NCBI RefSeq assembly: GCF_000024105.1
Contig: NC_013164.1
Span: 51,567 to 115,566, forward strand
DNA length: 64,000 bases
Direction: 5' to 3'
DNA from: Anaerococcus prevotii DSM 20548
Lineage (GTDB): Bacteria; Bacillota; Clostridia; Tissierellales; Peptoniphilaceae
Numbering within the stretch: position 1 is the first letter of the stretch; every line of letters begins with the position of its first letter. The position numbers and the translations under genes are program-made. Below the pieces are notes generated by a model. That model had not been told where the DNA came from. It saw only the letters and a program-made list of their open reading frames with translations, and did no database searches. Positions 37,269-45,486 of this stretch are shown here, one piece after another.

Positions 37269-37844
37269 GTGCGACATGAAGTCGCTTAATTTAACTGTTT
37301 GGCATAATGACCAAACCAACTATTCCGTTAGTTGAGCCAAGTATCGACTGCACTTAGGTGTGGTAAGCCGATATTAAAGTAGCCCTACTTGAGGTTGAAC
37401 CGTGAGGGAATACCGAAACTGCCAGCAACAAGGCGGTTAGGGAGCGAGGCTTGATGATATGGCTAACATATGTGAACTACTGATAAATGTCGTTAAGGTG
37501 AACAGGCTAAAGTTGCTGACAAGCCTGAACCAAAATGGTGCGTAGTCGGATAATCCTTTCCACAGTGGGATTACACGGACAAAATGACTACCGGCAGAGA
37601 GGTAGAGCCTAAGTTATCAATGTTAATTAAGTGGAACATGGTAAGCCTGTACCGTTGCCAAAAGGCAAGGCAAATCGTAAGAAATGCTGATAATGGTGCA
37701 GGTAAAGGATAATGGAAAAAGCGAATGCCATCTTGTAATGAGATGGATAGGGGTTCAAAATTTGCCCTAACTCGAAAGAGTGCAGACTTCCATTTGGTTT
37801 TTAATCACAAGAGAACTTGTAGAATTTTTGAAAGGAGAAAGCAA

Positions 37845-39515
37845 ATGAACAGTAAAATGTGTGCTACTACTAACAGAGCTAAAGACTGGGAAAGTATAGA
37901 TTTTTCAGTAGCAGAAAGCTATGTTAAAAAACTACAAATGCGTATTGTGAAAGCGTGGAAAATGAGTAAATACGGAAAGGTAAAATCTTTACAGCATTTA
38001 CTCACAACTTCATTTTATGCAAAAGCCTTGGCTATTAAGAGGGTAACTGAAAACCAAGGCAAGAAAACAAGTGGTGTTGATGGCGAACTATGGCTAACAC
38101 CACAGGCAAAGTATAATGCAATAGGAAAGTTAAACTTAAGAGGATATAAACCTAAACCTCTTAAAAGAGTGTATATACCAAAGAAAAATGGTAAGAAAAG
38201 ACCTCTTAGCATTCCTACAATGACAGACAGAGCAATGCAAACACTATATAAATTTGCACTTGAACCTATTGCAGAAACAACAGCTGATTTTAACTCTTAT
38301 GGATTTAGAGCGAAAAGGTGTACGCAGGACGCTATTGAGCAATGCTTTACATCTCTAAATAAAAAGAAATCTGCAAAATGGGTGCTTGAAGGAGATATAA
38401 AAGGTTGCTTTGATAATATTAGCCACGAATGGATAATGAATAATATTCCAATGAACAAGCCGTTATTGAAACTTTGGCTTGAATGCGGATATATAGAAAA
38501 ACAAAAACTATTTCCTACAGAAACTGGAAGCCCACAAGGTTCACCAATATCACCTGTAATATCTAATATGGTATTGGATGGGTTAGAAAAAGCAATCAAA
38601 GAAAAATATCATAAAAGAACAATAAATAAGAAAGCATATTTCCCAAAAGTTAATTTTGTCAGATATGCAGATGATTTTATCGTTACAGGAGAAAGTGCGG
38701 AATTGCTTGAAAATGGTGTAAAGCCAATCATTGTAAAATTCTTGGCTGAAAGAGGTTTAGAATTATCAGAGGAAAAGACACTCATAACACACATAAATGA
38801 CGGTTTTGATTTTCTTGGAGTTAATATTAGGATGTATAAAGATAAGTTGCTTACAAAACCATCTGATAAGAACTTCAAGGCTATTGTCGATAAAATCAGA
38901 CGAATCATAAAAGATAATCCGTCAATGAAACAAGAAATTTTGATTAGAAAATTAAATCCAATCATTATAGGTTGGGTAAACTATCAGAAATATAATGTTT
39001 CATCTAAAGCTTTTGAAAAACTTGACTATGAAATATATAAATGTTTATGGGATTGGTGTATTCGTCGACACCCAAAGAAAGGAAGAAAATGGATAGCTAA
39101 GAAATACTTCCATACCATTGGAAATAGAACTTGGACTTTCAGTGTAGCAACTGGCGACAGAATGGAAAATGGCGAGAAATACTATCTTCGTCTTAAATAT
39201 GCTACAGACACTGATATTAAAAGATTTACCAAGATACAAGCTGAAGCAAATCCATTTGATGAAAATTGGCAAATATACTTTGAAGAAAGAGAAGAGTTAA
39301 AAATACGAAACGAACTTAAAGGACGTACAGTTATAAATAGACTGTATAAAACGCAAAATGGAATATGCCCTGTTTGTGGAGAGAAAATAACTATTGATAC
39401 AGACTTTAGAGTACATCAAACAATTCAAAATAATATTACCCTTAAAACTTTAGTACACCCTTGGTGTCATAGAAAATTGCATATAAATGATGAAGAAAAC
39501 ACTCTGGCTCTTTAA
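37845..39515 (+). CDS. ltrA: Group II intron reverse transcriptase/maturase with HNH endonuclease
   Basis: 556 residues from ATG 37845, which has AAAGGAG upstream; an in-frame ATG 37725 adds 40 residues without a ribosome-binding site. The reverse transcriptase domain has the catalytic FVRYADDFIV (about 270-280), followed by a maturase X domain. The C-terminus is an HNH nuclease with CPVCGEK...HPWCHRKLH (about 507-545). The protein splices and mobilises its intron by retrohoming. Confidence 0.93.
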   Translation: MNSKMCATTNRAKDWESIDFSVAESYVKKLQMRIVKAWKMSKYGKVKSLQHLLTTSFYAKALAIKRVTENQGKKTSGVDGELWLTPQAKYNAIGKLNLRGYKPKPLKRVYIPKKNGKKRPLSIPTMTDRAMQTLYKFALEPIAETTADFNSYGFRAKRCTQDAIEQCFTSLNKKKSAKWVLEGDIKGCFDNISHEWIMNNIPMNKPLLKLWLECGYIEKQKLFPTETGSPQGSPISPVISNMVLDGLEKAIKEKYHKRTINKKAYFPKVNFVRYADDFIVTGESAELLENGVKPIIVKFLAERGLELSEEKTLITHINDGFDFLGVNIRMYKDKLLTKPSDKNFKAIVDKIRRIIKDNPSMKQEILIRKLNPIIIGWVNYQKYNVSSKAFEKLDYEIYKCLWDWCIRRHPKKGRKWIAKKYFHTIGNRTWTFSVATGDRMENGEKYYLRLKYATDTDIKRFTKIQAEANPFDENWQIYFEEREELKIRNELKGRTVINRLYKTQNGICPVCGEKITIDTDFRVHQTIQNNITLKTLVHPWCHRKLHINDEENTLAL

Positions 39516-39534
39516 TTAGGGCTTATAAAAACTT

Positions 39535-39568
39535 GAGCCGTGTGAGGGGAAACTCTCATGCACGGTTC
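39535..39568 (+). ncRNA. Group II intron domain V
   Basis: GAGCCGTGTGAG-GGGAAA-CTCTCATGCACGGTTC: 34-nt hairpin with the conserved AGCC/GGTTC base-paired ends, GNRA-like loop and CA/TG bulge of group II domain V. The catalytic core of the ribozyme. Domain VI follows as GGGGAAAGGGATAGTAATATCCCC to the 3' splice site. Confidence 0.88.
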
Positions 39569-39609
39569 TTAGAGGGGAAAGGGATAGTAATATCCCCGAC
39601 CTACTCGAC

Positions 39610-40977
39610 CAGACAATAGAGAATAAGCAGAAATTCATTTCTCAAATTATGACTTCAAAAACTCCAGTAAGAGTTGCAGAAGATGTTGATGAAGCAAGTT
39701 TATCTTATTCAGAAATTAAAGCTTTAGCTACGGGCAATCCTCTAATTAAAGAAAAAATGGATTTAGATAACGAAGTTACAAAACTAAAAATGCTAGAAGC
39801 TAACTACAAGTCTAATAAATATAAGCTCGAAGATAAGGTAAATAAAATTTATCCTCAAAGTATTTTAAAAACTGAAATGGAAATAAAAGCAGTTAAAGAA
39901 GATATTGCAAGTATTGAGAAATTAGGAGAAGGAGATAACAAATTCACTTCAATCAGTCTTGGGACAAATAAAATTGTAGATAAGAAAGAGGCTGGAGAGA
40001 AGCTATTAGAAGAAATAAAAAAGGTAAAGATAAATGATAGCAAGGTCATTGGTAAATATAGAAATTTAGACTTACAAGTTTCATATAACTTTATGACTAA
40101 TAATCACACTTTTAAACTCCTAGGAAAAGCAGAATACTTCGGAGAGTTTTCAAACTCTACTGATGGCAATATAACAAGGCTTGATAATGCCATTGAAAAA
40201 ATGCCTTCAAGACTTGAAAGATTAAATCAAAACCTTGAAAACTATAAAGAATCTTTAGAAAATGCCAAAGTAGAATTGACTAAACCATTTGAAAAAGCAG
40301 ATGAGTTAAGGGATAAGACACTAAGACTAGCTGAAATTAATAAACTTTTAGATATGGGAGAAGTGGAAGAATTAGAAAACCAATCACCACTATTAGAAGA
40401 TTTAAAGAGGGCAATAGTTGATTATTCCAACTATGAGTTTTCAGAATCTAATAGCTATGAAGACTTTGACAAACTATACCCTGATTTAAGTCATATAGGA
40501 CTTGCCTATACAGAAACACCTGATGGAAAGCACTCGATTCAATATGAGGTAAATTTGGAAGAAAAAACATGGAGTCAGTATGTAGATGATGTAGCTATTA
40601 GAACAGAATCTTTTGTAGAGGAAGATATATCTAACTCACAAGCTATTAAAGATATGACTGAAGCTATAAAGATGTCAAGTTTTGATGATCTGGTATCAGT
40701 AGATGAGGAAGATTTAAAACAAGCTCTAGGATTAGAAATAGATGATGACGGAAACTTCTATGACCCACTAGCAAAAGATCTTGACAATGACGGAATACCA
40801 GATAGATATGACAATGATTTTAAAGATAGTGATTACTTTGAATCAACTTATGATGTAGAGGATAATCTTCACGCAAGGGAAGAGAAGCCATCAATATTAG
40901 GACAAATATCAAAATTCAAATCAGAAGAAGAAAAAGATAAAAATCAAGAAAAAAATGAAAAAGGACAAGAAAGATAG
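39610..40977 (+). CDS. Giant methylase-helicase, 3' exon
   Basis: 455 codons that continue the 5' exon after the intron. Starts QTIENKQKFISQIMTSKTPVRV; the isolated ATG 39649 is internal. The region is largely coiled coil with a short C-terminal acidic and Ca-binding-like stretch (DLDNDGIPDRYDNDFKDSD) and ends with PSILGQISKFK plus a charged tail ending GQER. The same ending type occurs in the SSB-like protein that follows. Without splicing it has no ribosome-binding site of its own. Confidence 0.87.
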   Translation, partial: QTIENKQKFISQIMTSKTPVRVAEDVDEASLSYSEIKALATGNPLIKEKMDLDNEVTKLKMLEANYKSNKYKLEDKVNKIYPQSILKTEMEIKAVKEDIASIEKLGEGDNKFTSISLGTNKIVDKKEAGEKLLEEIKKVKINDSKVIGKYRNLDLQVSYNFMTNNHTFKLLGKAEYFGEFSNSTDGNITRLDNAIEKMPSRLERLNQNLENYKESLENAKVELTKPFEKADELRDKTLRLAEINKLLDMGEVEELENQSPLLEDLKRAIVDYSNYEFSESNSYEDFDKLYPDLSHIGLAYTETPDGKHSIQYEVNLEEKTWSQYVDDVAIRTESFVEEDISNSQAIKDMTEAIKMSSFDDLVSVDEEDLKQALGLEIDDDGNFYDPLAKDLDNDGIPDRYDNDFKDSDYFESTYDVEDNLHAREEKPSILGQISKFKSEEEKDKNQEKNEKGQER

Positions 40978-41000
40978 AGGAGGGCGAAAGGCTCTCCTTA
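40978..41000 (+). terminator. Hairpin upstream of the SSB-like gene
   Basis: AGGAGGGC-GAAAG-GCTCTCCT stem (one G-T pair) then TTATTTA. It lies 20 nt before the next start codon. The T run is weak, so this may be an attenuator. Confidence 0.55.
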
Positions 41001-41020
41001 TTTAGTACAAGGAGGAAATT

Positions 41021-41677
41021 ATGGAATACAAAGATATTAGAGAAAATTTAGAAGAAATTTCAAAGGAAAACTATAAGGACTTTATAAAAGCGTTAATAGG
41101 AATTGAAAAAGGAATAGAAGATGAAAATGCCCTAGATGAGATTTACGATAATTATATGGACAATGATACTATTTCACTACTAAGTGAAGACTTTGACTAT
41201 ATGATTGATGATATGAAAGAACAGGGTAAGGTTGTTGAAAATGTCAGTGATATTGAAGAAAAAGATGATCTTATAAATCTTGTCGGTAATATAGCTGGCA
41301 AAGTAGAAAATCTTGAAAGAGAAAATGCAAATGGAGAAAAGTTTAAAGTAAGCAACTTTTCAATTGTTTCAAAAGATGACGATGGAAATAAAGTTTATAC
41401 CAATTGTTCAGCTTATGGAGATAAGACAAAAGATATAAAGAACCTAAAACAAGGAGATTTTGTTAAAATATTTGGTCAAGTAAAAACAAGCATTGACAAC
41501 AACGGGAAGGAGCATAAAAATGTTCGTATTTTATCTTCTAAGCTCTTAAAAGCAAAAGAACAAGTAAAGAGTCAAGACAAGGATAAAAAGTCCATATTAG
41601 GGCAAATAAAAAGCTTTAAGACAGATGACAAAGCTAAGTCAAATAAGAAAGACCATAGCAAAGGTGCAGAGAGATAA
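41021..41677 (+). CDS. SSB-like protein with extra N-terminal domain
   Basis: 218 residues. Residues 1-85 are acidic and helical. Residues about 90-190 resemble the OB-fold protein at 16860 (VSNFSIVSKDDDGNKVYTNCSAYGDKTKDIKNLKQGDFVKIFGQV). The C-terminus has KSILGQIKSFK and a Lys-rich end finishing GAER. It probably binds single-stranded DNA during transfer. AAGGAGGAAATT precedes the ATG. A decayed relative of its 3' end lies at 43954. Confidence 0.75.
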   Translation: MEYKDIRENLEEISKENYKDFIKALIGIEKGIEDENALDEIYDNYMDNDTISLLSEDFDYMIDDMKEQGKVVENVSDIEEKDDLINLVGNIAGKVENLERENANGEKFKVSNFSIVSKDDDGNKVYTNCSAYGDKTKDIKNLKQGDFVKIFGQVKTSIDNNGKEHKNVRILSSKLLKAKEQVKSQDKDKKSILGQIKSFKTDDKAKSNKKDHSKGAER

Positions 41678-41682
41678 ATATC

Positions 41683-41708
41683 GGCAGTCTTCGGACTGCC
41701 TTTATTTT
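41683..41708 (+). terminator. Strong terminator of the transfer operon
   Basis: GGCAGTC-TTCG-GACTGCC perfect stem with UUCG loop, followed by TTTATTTTTTT. Confidence 0.9.
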
Positions 41709-41950
41709 TTTGTCATATGTAAATAGATTGTATAATGGTGTTATATGTGGAGATTGTAGTATTGATGTATAGATAATAAGATGACAGATTATAAAAGTAG
41801 GATTGCACTCAGTAAAATTGAAACAGTCTTAACTGAGAAAAATATTGGATATGACGGAGACTTATAAATCGCTCTTATTCCAGAACTTTTAGAACTAATG
41901 TTTTGACGGAAAAATCGGATTCTACAAAGTTCTAAATGAGTCTTAAAATT
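41709..41950 (+). other. Decayed region
   Basis: No intact gene. A 28-codon open stretch at 41781-41867 (MTDYKSRIALSKIETVLTEK) may belong to the relic that follows. Many stops in all frames. Confidence 0.4.
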
Positions 41951-42196
41951 CTGCCTCAAATAATTGAATTATGGGGACTAAACATAAAGTCAGAAGAATT
42001 CCCTAAAAAAGCAAGACTAACAGAAAGACCAACTACTACACCATTGCTTCTATTAAGGACAGTGGAGCTTGGTCTTTCTATATCTGACTGATCCCTACTA
42101 ACAATTGGACTTGTAAATGATATGTTCACAGAAAAGAATAACGATGAATATAAATACAAAGAAGTAGCTACGCAAGAAGACTTTGATAAGTTTTAA
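41951..42196 (+). pseudogene. Relic of a small phage-like protein
   Basis: 82 codons open except for one TGA at 42089-42091. The second half reads LLTIGLVNDMFTEKNNDEYKYKEVATQEDFDKF, a pattern typical of small phage tail-assembly chaperone-type proteins. No start codon is evident. The assignment is weak, but the single stop in an otherwise open frame suggests recent decay. Confidence 0.4.
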
Positions 42197-42212
42197 GTTA
42201 TTACGAATGATA

Positions 42213-42274
42213 TTGACAAATTATAATTATTGTTTTACAATAATAATCAAAGATAATTATCGTTTTACAATAAT
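42213..42274 (+). promoter_or_regulatory. Promoter with two tandem palindromic operators
   Basis: TTGACA (42213-42218) and TACAAT (42236-42241) with a 17-nt spacer. ATTATTGT-TTT-ACAATAAT (42226-42244) is a perfect dyad overlapping the -10, and ATTATCGT-TTT-ACAATAAT (42256-42274) repeats it 30 bp downstream. Expected to bind the YozG-like regulator of the same operon. Confidence 0.75.
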
Positions 42275-42292
42275 TCGATGGGGGGGATTATA

Positions 42293-42763
42293 ATGAGGAA
42301 AAGATTTTTAATAATGGCTATTTTTCTTGTTTTTTCTATAGTTTTAACTTCTTGTAGTACAAATACTACAACAGAACAAACAAGTAGTAAAAAAGAAGAA
42401 AAGATTGAAATATTTGATTCTAACAATAAAAAAATTGTTGAAACAGAAGAACAAGAAGTTCTAGACTACTTTAGTAATTTGACAGGAATGGGTGCAGAAA
42501 ATATTAATGATAAAAATTTCGACGATTATTTTAAAGAAATACCAGATGATGCAATAGAGTCTTACCACTTCTTATTAACTAGCAAGAGAGAGGATAAAAA
42601 AGCTACAAAGATAGATTTTTATATTTATGAAAATTATCCATATATTACAATGGAGGGAATGCCCTTGATGCCATCTTCATTAACCTGGGAACTTTCTAAA
42701 GAAGATTTAAATTATTTGAAGGATAGAGTACAAGAATGGAAAGGTGTAGATGACAATAGATAA
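42293..42763 (+). CDS. Small lipoprotein
   Basis: 156 residues from ATG 42293 (GGGGGGA upstream; the ATG at 42278 is in that site). Signal peptide with lipobox LTSC: Cys about 21 is the lipid-modified residue. The mature part is acidic with no recognised domain. First gene of the lipoprotein-DUF2975-YozG operon under the double-palindrome promoter. Confidence 0.7.
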   Translation: MRKRFLIMAIFLVFSIVLTSCSTNTTTEQTSSKKEEKIEIFDSNNKKIVETEEQEVLDYFSNLTGMGAENINDKNFDDYFKEIPDDAIESYHFLLTSKREDKKATKIDFYIYENYPYITMEGMPLMPSSLTWELSKEDLNYLKDRVQEWKGVDDNR

Positions 42764-42785
42764 ACGAAAGTGTTGAGGAGAAGTT

Positions 42786-43307
42786 ATGAAGAGTTTTATT
42801 TTTAAAATAGCGATTATATTATCTAAGGTTTTAAGATATATTTCATATTTAGGAGCAGGTTTTACCTTGCTTGGAAGTGTATTAACTCTGATTTTTAAAG
42901 ATGATGTAATACAAGTAGTTGAATCTCATCAATTTAATCTGCAAGAAGTTTCACTTCCTTTTATTATTTATTCATGCTTGAGTGCTCTTATGATATTCAT
43001 TGTTGCTGGTTTCTCATTGGATAAATTTGAGAAGATTTTAGTGAATTTAGAGAAGAAAGACTATTTTTCAGACTTAAATTCAAAATATTCGAGAGATATA
43101 TTAATAGCGCTTATAATTCTGACGATTTGTCAAATTATTTCTATGCTAGTTTTCAATTATCTTAAAGTGGACAATATTAGCAGTGTTTTTAATTTAACTA
43201 TTAAGGATTATTTAACGAATATAATTTTGATAGTTATAGCATTTTCATCAATGATGATATTTAATTCGGGAAAATCCTTAAAAGAAGATTCGGAAAGTAT
43301 AATTTGA
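42786..43307 (+). CDS. DUF2975-family membrane protein
   Basis: 173 residues with four membrane helices (about 12-38, 58-82, 108-132, 143-160). Topology and the linked YozG-type regulator fit the DUF2975 family (YoaS-like). Function unknown. AGGAG precedes the ATG; its stop overlaps the next gene. Confidence 0.7.
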   Translation: MKSFIFKIAIILSKVLRYISYLGAGFTLLGSVLTLIFKDDVIQVVESHQFNLQEVSLPFIIYSCLSALMIFIVAGFSLDKFEKILVNLEKKDYFSDLNSKYSRDILIALIILTICQIISMLVFNYLKVDNISSVFNLTIKDYLTNIILIVIAFSSMMIFNSGKSLKEDSESII

Positions 43308-43309
43308 AA

Positions 43310-43534
43310 ATGAAGGATCAAATAATTATAAATCTAGATCAAGCGTTGAAAAAGAAAAATATGACATCGAAAGAGCTTGCAGCAAGGATAGGGATAACCG
43401 AAGCAAATTTATCAATATTAAAAACAGGAAAAGCCAAAGGCATAAGGTTTAACACTTTAGCGAGCATCTGTAAGGAGCTTGATTGTCAACCAGGTGATTT
43501 ACTTGAGTATGATAATGAAGAATATCAACAGTAA
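43310..43534 (+). CDS. YozG-type Cro/CI helix-turn-helix regulator
   Basis: 74 residues: IIINLDQALKKKNMTSKELAARIGITEANLSILKTGKAKGIRFNTLASICKELDCQPGDLLEY, the signature of YozG-like regulators paired with DUF2975 proteins. TTG 43304 overlaps the previous stop and ATG 43310 is 6 nt further; which is used is unsure. Likely controls its own operon through the 42226-42274 dyads. Confidence 0.8.
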   Translation: MKDQIIINLDQALKKKNMTSKELAARIGITEANLSILKTGKAKGIRFNTLASICKELDCQPGDLLEYDNEEYQQ

Positions 43535-43564
43535 AATTTATTTATTAAATATAATGACAGTGTA

Positions 43565-43593
43565 TTGACTACGCACAAATTTGGTCATATAAT
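43565..43593 (+). promoter_or_regulatory. Promoter of the relB-like gene
   Basis: TTGACT and TATAAT with a 17-nt spacer, 21 nt upstream of the start codon. GGTCATATAATAAGGTCA direct half-sites cover the -10 and may be the antitoxin operator. Confidence 0.7.
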
Positions 43594-43614
43594 AAGGTCA
43601 AAGGAGATGAGGAA

Positions 43615-43887
43615 ATGGCTACAACAAATTTGAATATACGAACAGATAAAGAAATAAAAGAAGCTGCCGAAAAGATCTACTCCAGTTTAGGCTTAAATAT
43701 GACTACTGCAATTAACATGTTTTTAAGGGCGAGTATTAGAGAAAGTGGTATTCCATTTGATTTAAAACTTAATGTTCCAAGTGATGAAACTATAAAAGCG
43801 ATTGAAGAAGGAAGAATGATAGCTAAAGATACGAATGTGAAATCCTATGACAATATGGATGACTTGAGGAAAGCCCTTGAAGTATAA
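43615..43887 (+). CDS. RelB/DinJ-family antitoxin, orphan
   Basis: 90 residues: LNIRTDKEIKEAAEKIYSSLGLNMTTAINMFLRASIRESGIPFDLKL is the ribbon-helix-helix RelB/DinJ signature. AAAGGAGATGAGGAA precedes ATG. The usual YafQ-type toxin follows only as a 20-codon fragment, so the antitoxin stands alone. Confidence 0.87.
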   Translation: MATTNLNIRTDKEIKEAAEKIYSSLGLNMTTAINMFLRASIRESGIPFDLKLNVPSDETIKAIEEGRMIAKDTNVKSYDNMDDLRKALEV

Positions 43888-43950
43888 GATAAGTTTACAA
43901 GTAAATTTAAAAAAGACCTAAAGCAAGCTAAAAAGCATAGGAAAGGATAA
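43888..43950 (+). pseudogene. YafQ-like toxin relic
   Basis: Right after the RelB stop the frame reads TSKFKKDLKQAKKHRKG and stops; YafQ/RelE toxins begin with YTSKFKKDLKLAKKR. The start is lost and the remainder is replaced by an SSB-type tail. Confidence 0.65.
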
Positions 43951-43953
43951 TAA

Positions 43954-44103
43954 GGAATAAAAGTATACTCTGCAAAGTTATTAAAAGCTAAAGAGCATAC
44001 TAAAGCAAAAGCATCAACACTAGGGAAATTAAAGGAATTTAAGACTAAAGGGGATATGAAAGTGGATGAAAAGAAGAAAAAGGATAATAGCATAGAAAGG
44101 TAA
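43954..44103 (+). pseudogene. 3' relic of an SSB-like transfer gene
   Basis: Reads VYSAKLLKAKEHTKAKASTLGKLKEFKTK and a Lys-rich end finishing NSIER, matching the C-terminus of the protein at 41021 (SSKLLKAKEQ..KSILGQIKSFKT...GAER). It marks the edge of a second transfer module. Confidence 0.65.
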
Positions 44104-44139
44104 AAGATTATAGGGGGCAGGTTTTAGTCTGCTTACTGT

Positions 44140-44462
44140 ATTGTATGATGGGGCAAGTTCCAATACTGGGGTGAAAGTCCCTAAACAGCGTATTTGTCGA
44201 CGAATTCCATAGCAATCCTGAAATTTCACATGGAGATATGTGGAAGAGAGGAACGACCTGACTTGATGAACATGAATATGATATTAAGGTTGGTTAGATA
44301 TGTAGATTACAGTATACTAACAGTAGCAAACAGTGTAGTGGTAAACAGAGTAATGGTTTTAGTAACCAAATGTATAGAAAAGAAGTTAGGATTAAAATAA
44401 ATGCAACAAAATTCAAATTTATTAAACCAACCAAGCTAAAATGTTTTGGATTTGAAGTCTGA
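44140..44462 (+). pseudogene. Decayed second group II intron with reverse-transcriptase relic
   Basis: From 44285 the frame reads LVRYVDYSILTV...RVMVLVTKCIEKKLGLK and, after a one-base frameshift, INATKFKFIKPTKLKCFGFEV, which matches the YADD region and following part of group II reverse transcriptases (YVDY replaces YADD). The GGTGAAAGTCCC-type sequence at 44170-44185 resembles intron RNA domain I. Splicing and mobility are lost. Confidence 0.6.
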
Positions 44463-44802
44463 AAAAGAAAAGACGATTAGAAGGCTAGAACAGACGAAAA
44501 CTTTTTAAAAGATATAGTATATGTGATGACAGCAAAGACAATCTATTATCAATATAGTAGATATAGATATTGAAATGAGATAAAGAATAATGGTATACTT
44601 ATTTATAAATAGACATTTATAAACAACGAAAGAAATGTATATTAAATCAAAAATTATAGATTTAAGAAATTTAGAAAGATAGATTTAATTCATTAAAAGG
44701 ATGTTGTATTGTTCTTCTTGATTCTTTTACTTAAAAAATTTCTTTATTTTTTTAAAGTTGTTTTGACAAAAGTGATAGATTTAAAATGGAGGAAATTTAG
44801 TT
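44463..44802 (+). other. Non-coding stretch before the first two-component system
   Basis: No gene seen. CTTAAAAAATT/TTTTTAAAG forms a terminator-like hairpin at about 44731-44758. GGAGG lies at 44788-44793 before the response regulator. No consensus promoter found. Confidence 0.4.
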
Positions 44803-45486
44803 ATGAATTACTCAGTATTAGTAGTAGAAGATGATGAAAGTATTTTAGATTTAATAGAGATATATCTAGAAAATGAAAATTATATTATAAAGAGAGCTAC
44901 ATCTTCAGAACAGGCACTCAAATATATTAAAGAAAAGGAATTTGATTTAGCTATTTTAGACATTATGTTACCAGGTGAAAATGGATATTATATATGCGCC
45001 AAGATTAGAGAATCTTATAATTACCCAATTATTATGCTTACGGCAAAGGACGATGAATCAAGTAAAATCAAGGGTTTAACTTTTGGAGCGGATGATTATG
45101 TAACTAAACCATTTTTACCTGGAGAGTTAGTTGCTAGAGTAAAGGCTCAATTAAGAAGATACAATAATTATAATTTAAAAACTAAAGAAGGTACAGGAAA
45201 TATTTTAACTTATCAAAATGTGGATTTAAATATCAAATCAAGAGAAGTTTTAGTTGATGGACAGGAAATTGATTTAACTCCTATTGAATTTATTATTTTA
45301 AAATCATTACTAGAGAAAAAATCTGAAGTACTAGGATCCGAAGATTTATTCTATAAAATATATCCGGATGAATATTATATAAAAAACAATACGGTTTCAG
45401 TTCATATTAGGCATATTAGAGAAAAATTAGGAGAAAAAAATAATATAATAACAACTGTTTGGGGGGTAGGTTATAAGATTGGATAA
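44803..45486 (+). CDS. OmpR/PhoB-family response regulator
   Basis: 227 residues: receiver domain with phospho-acceptor Asp in LAILDIMLPGENGY (about 52), conserved Thr/Lys in TAKDD and TKPF, then a C-terminal winged helix (about 130-227, VSVHIRHIREKLGEKNNIITTVWGVGYKIG). It is the partner of the overlapping histidine kinase, and probably controls the peptide cluster A that starts 1.2 kb downstream. Confidence 0.9.
   Translation: MNYSVLVVEDDESILDLIEIYLENENYIIKRATSSEQALKYIKEKEFDLAILDIMLPGENGYYICAKIRESYNYPIIMLTAKDDESSKIKGLTFGADDYVTKPFLPGELVARVKAQLRRYNNYNLKTKEGTGNILTYQNVDLNIKSREVLVDGQEIDLTPIEFIILKSLLEKKSEVLGSEDLFYKIYPDEYYIKNNTVSVHIRHIREKLGEKNNIITTVWGVGYKIG

Larger units (their letters stand above)
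37269..39609 (+). mobile_element. Group II intron inserted in the methylase-helicase gene
   Basis: 2341-nt intron. The 5' boundary has GTGCGAC, the standard group II start, directly after the Trp codon; the 3' end is ...CTACTCGAC, an AY ending. Removing it joins TGG to CAG in frame, giving FDSYLW-QTIENK, the sequence expected for this conserved region. It carries a maturase ORF (37845-39515) and a recognisable domain V (39535-39568). The gene can only make a full protein after splicing. Confidence 0.9.

Noticed and set aside
40800..40870. DxDNDGxPD stretch in the helicase 3' exon as a calcium-binding dockerin-like motif
   Set aside because: A single acidic loop without a partner repeat in a charged, probably disordered region; not enough to call a domain.
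44194..44400. 68-codon ORF starting MSTNSIAIL
   Set aside because: The start is an accident; only its second half matters, and that is part of the decayed reverse transcriptase of the second group II intron.
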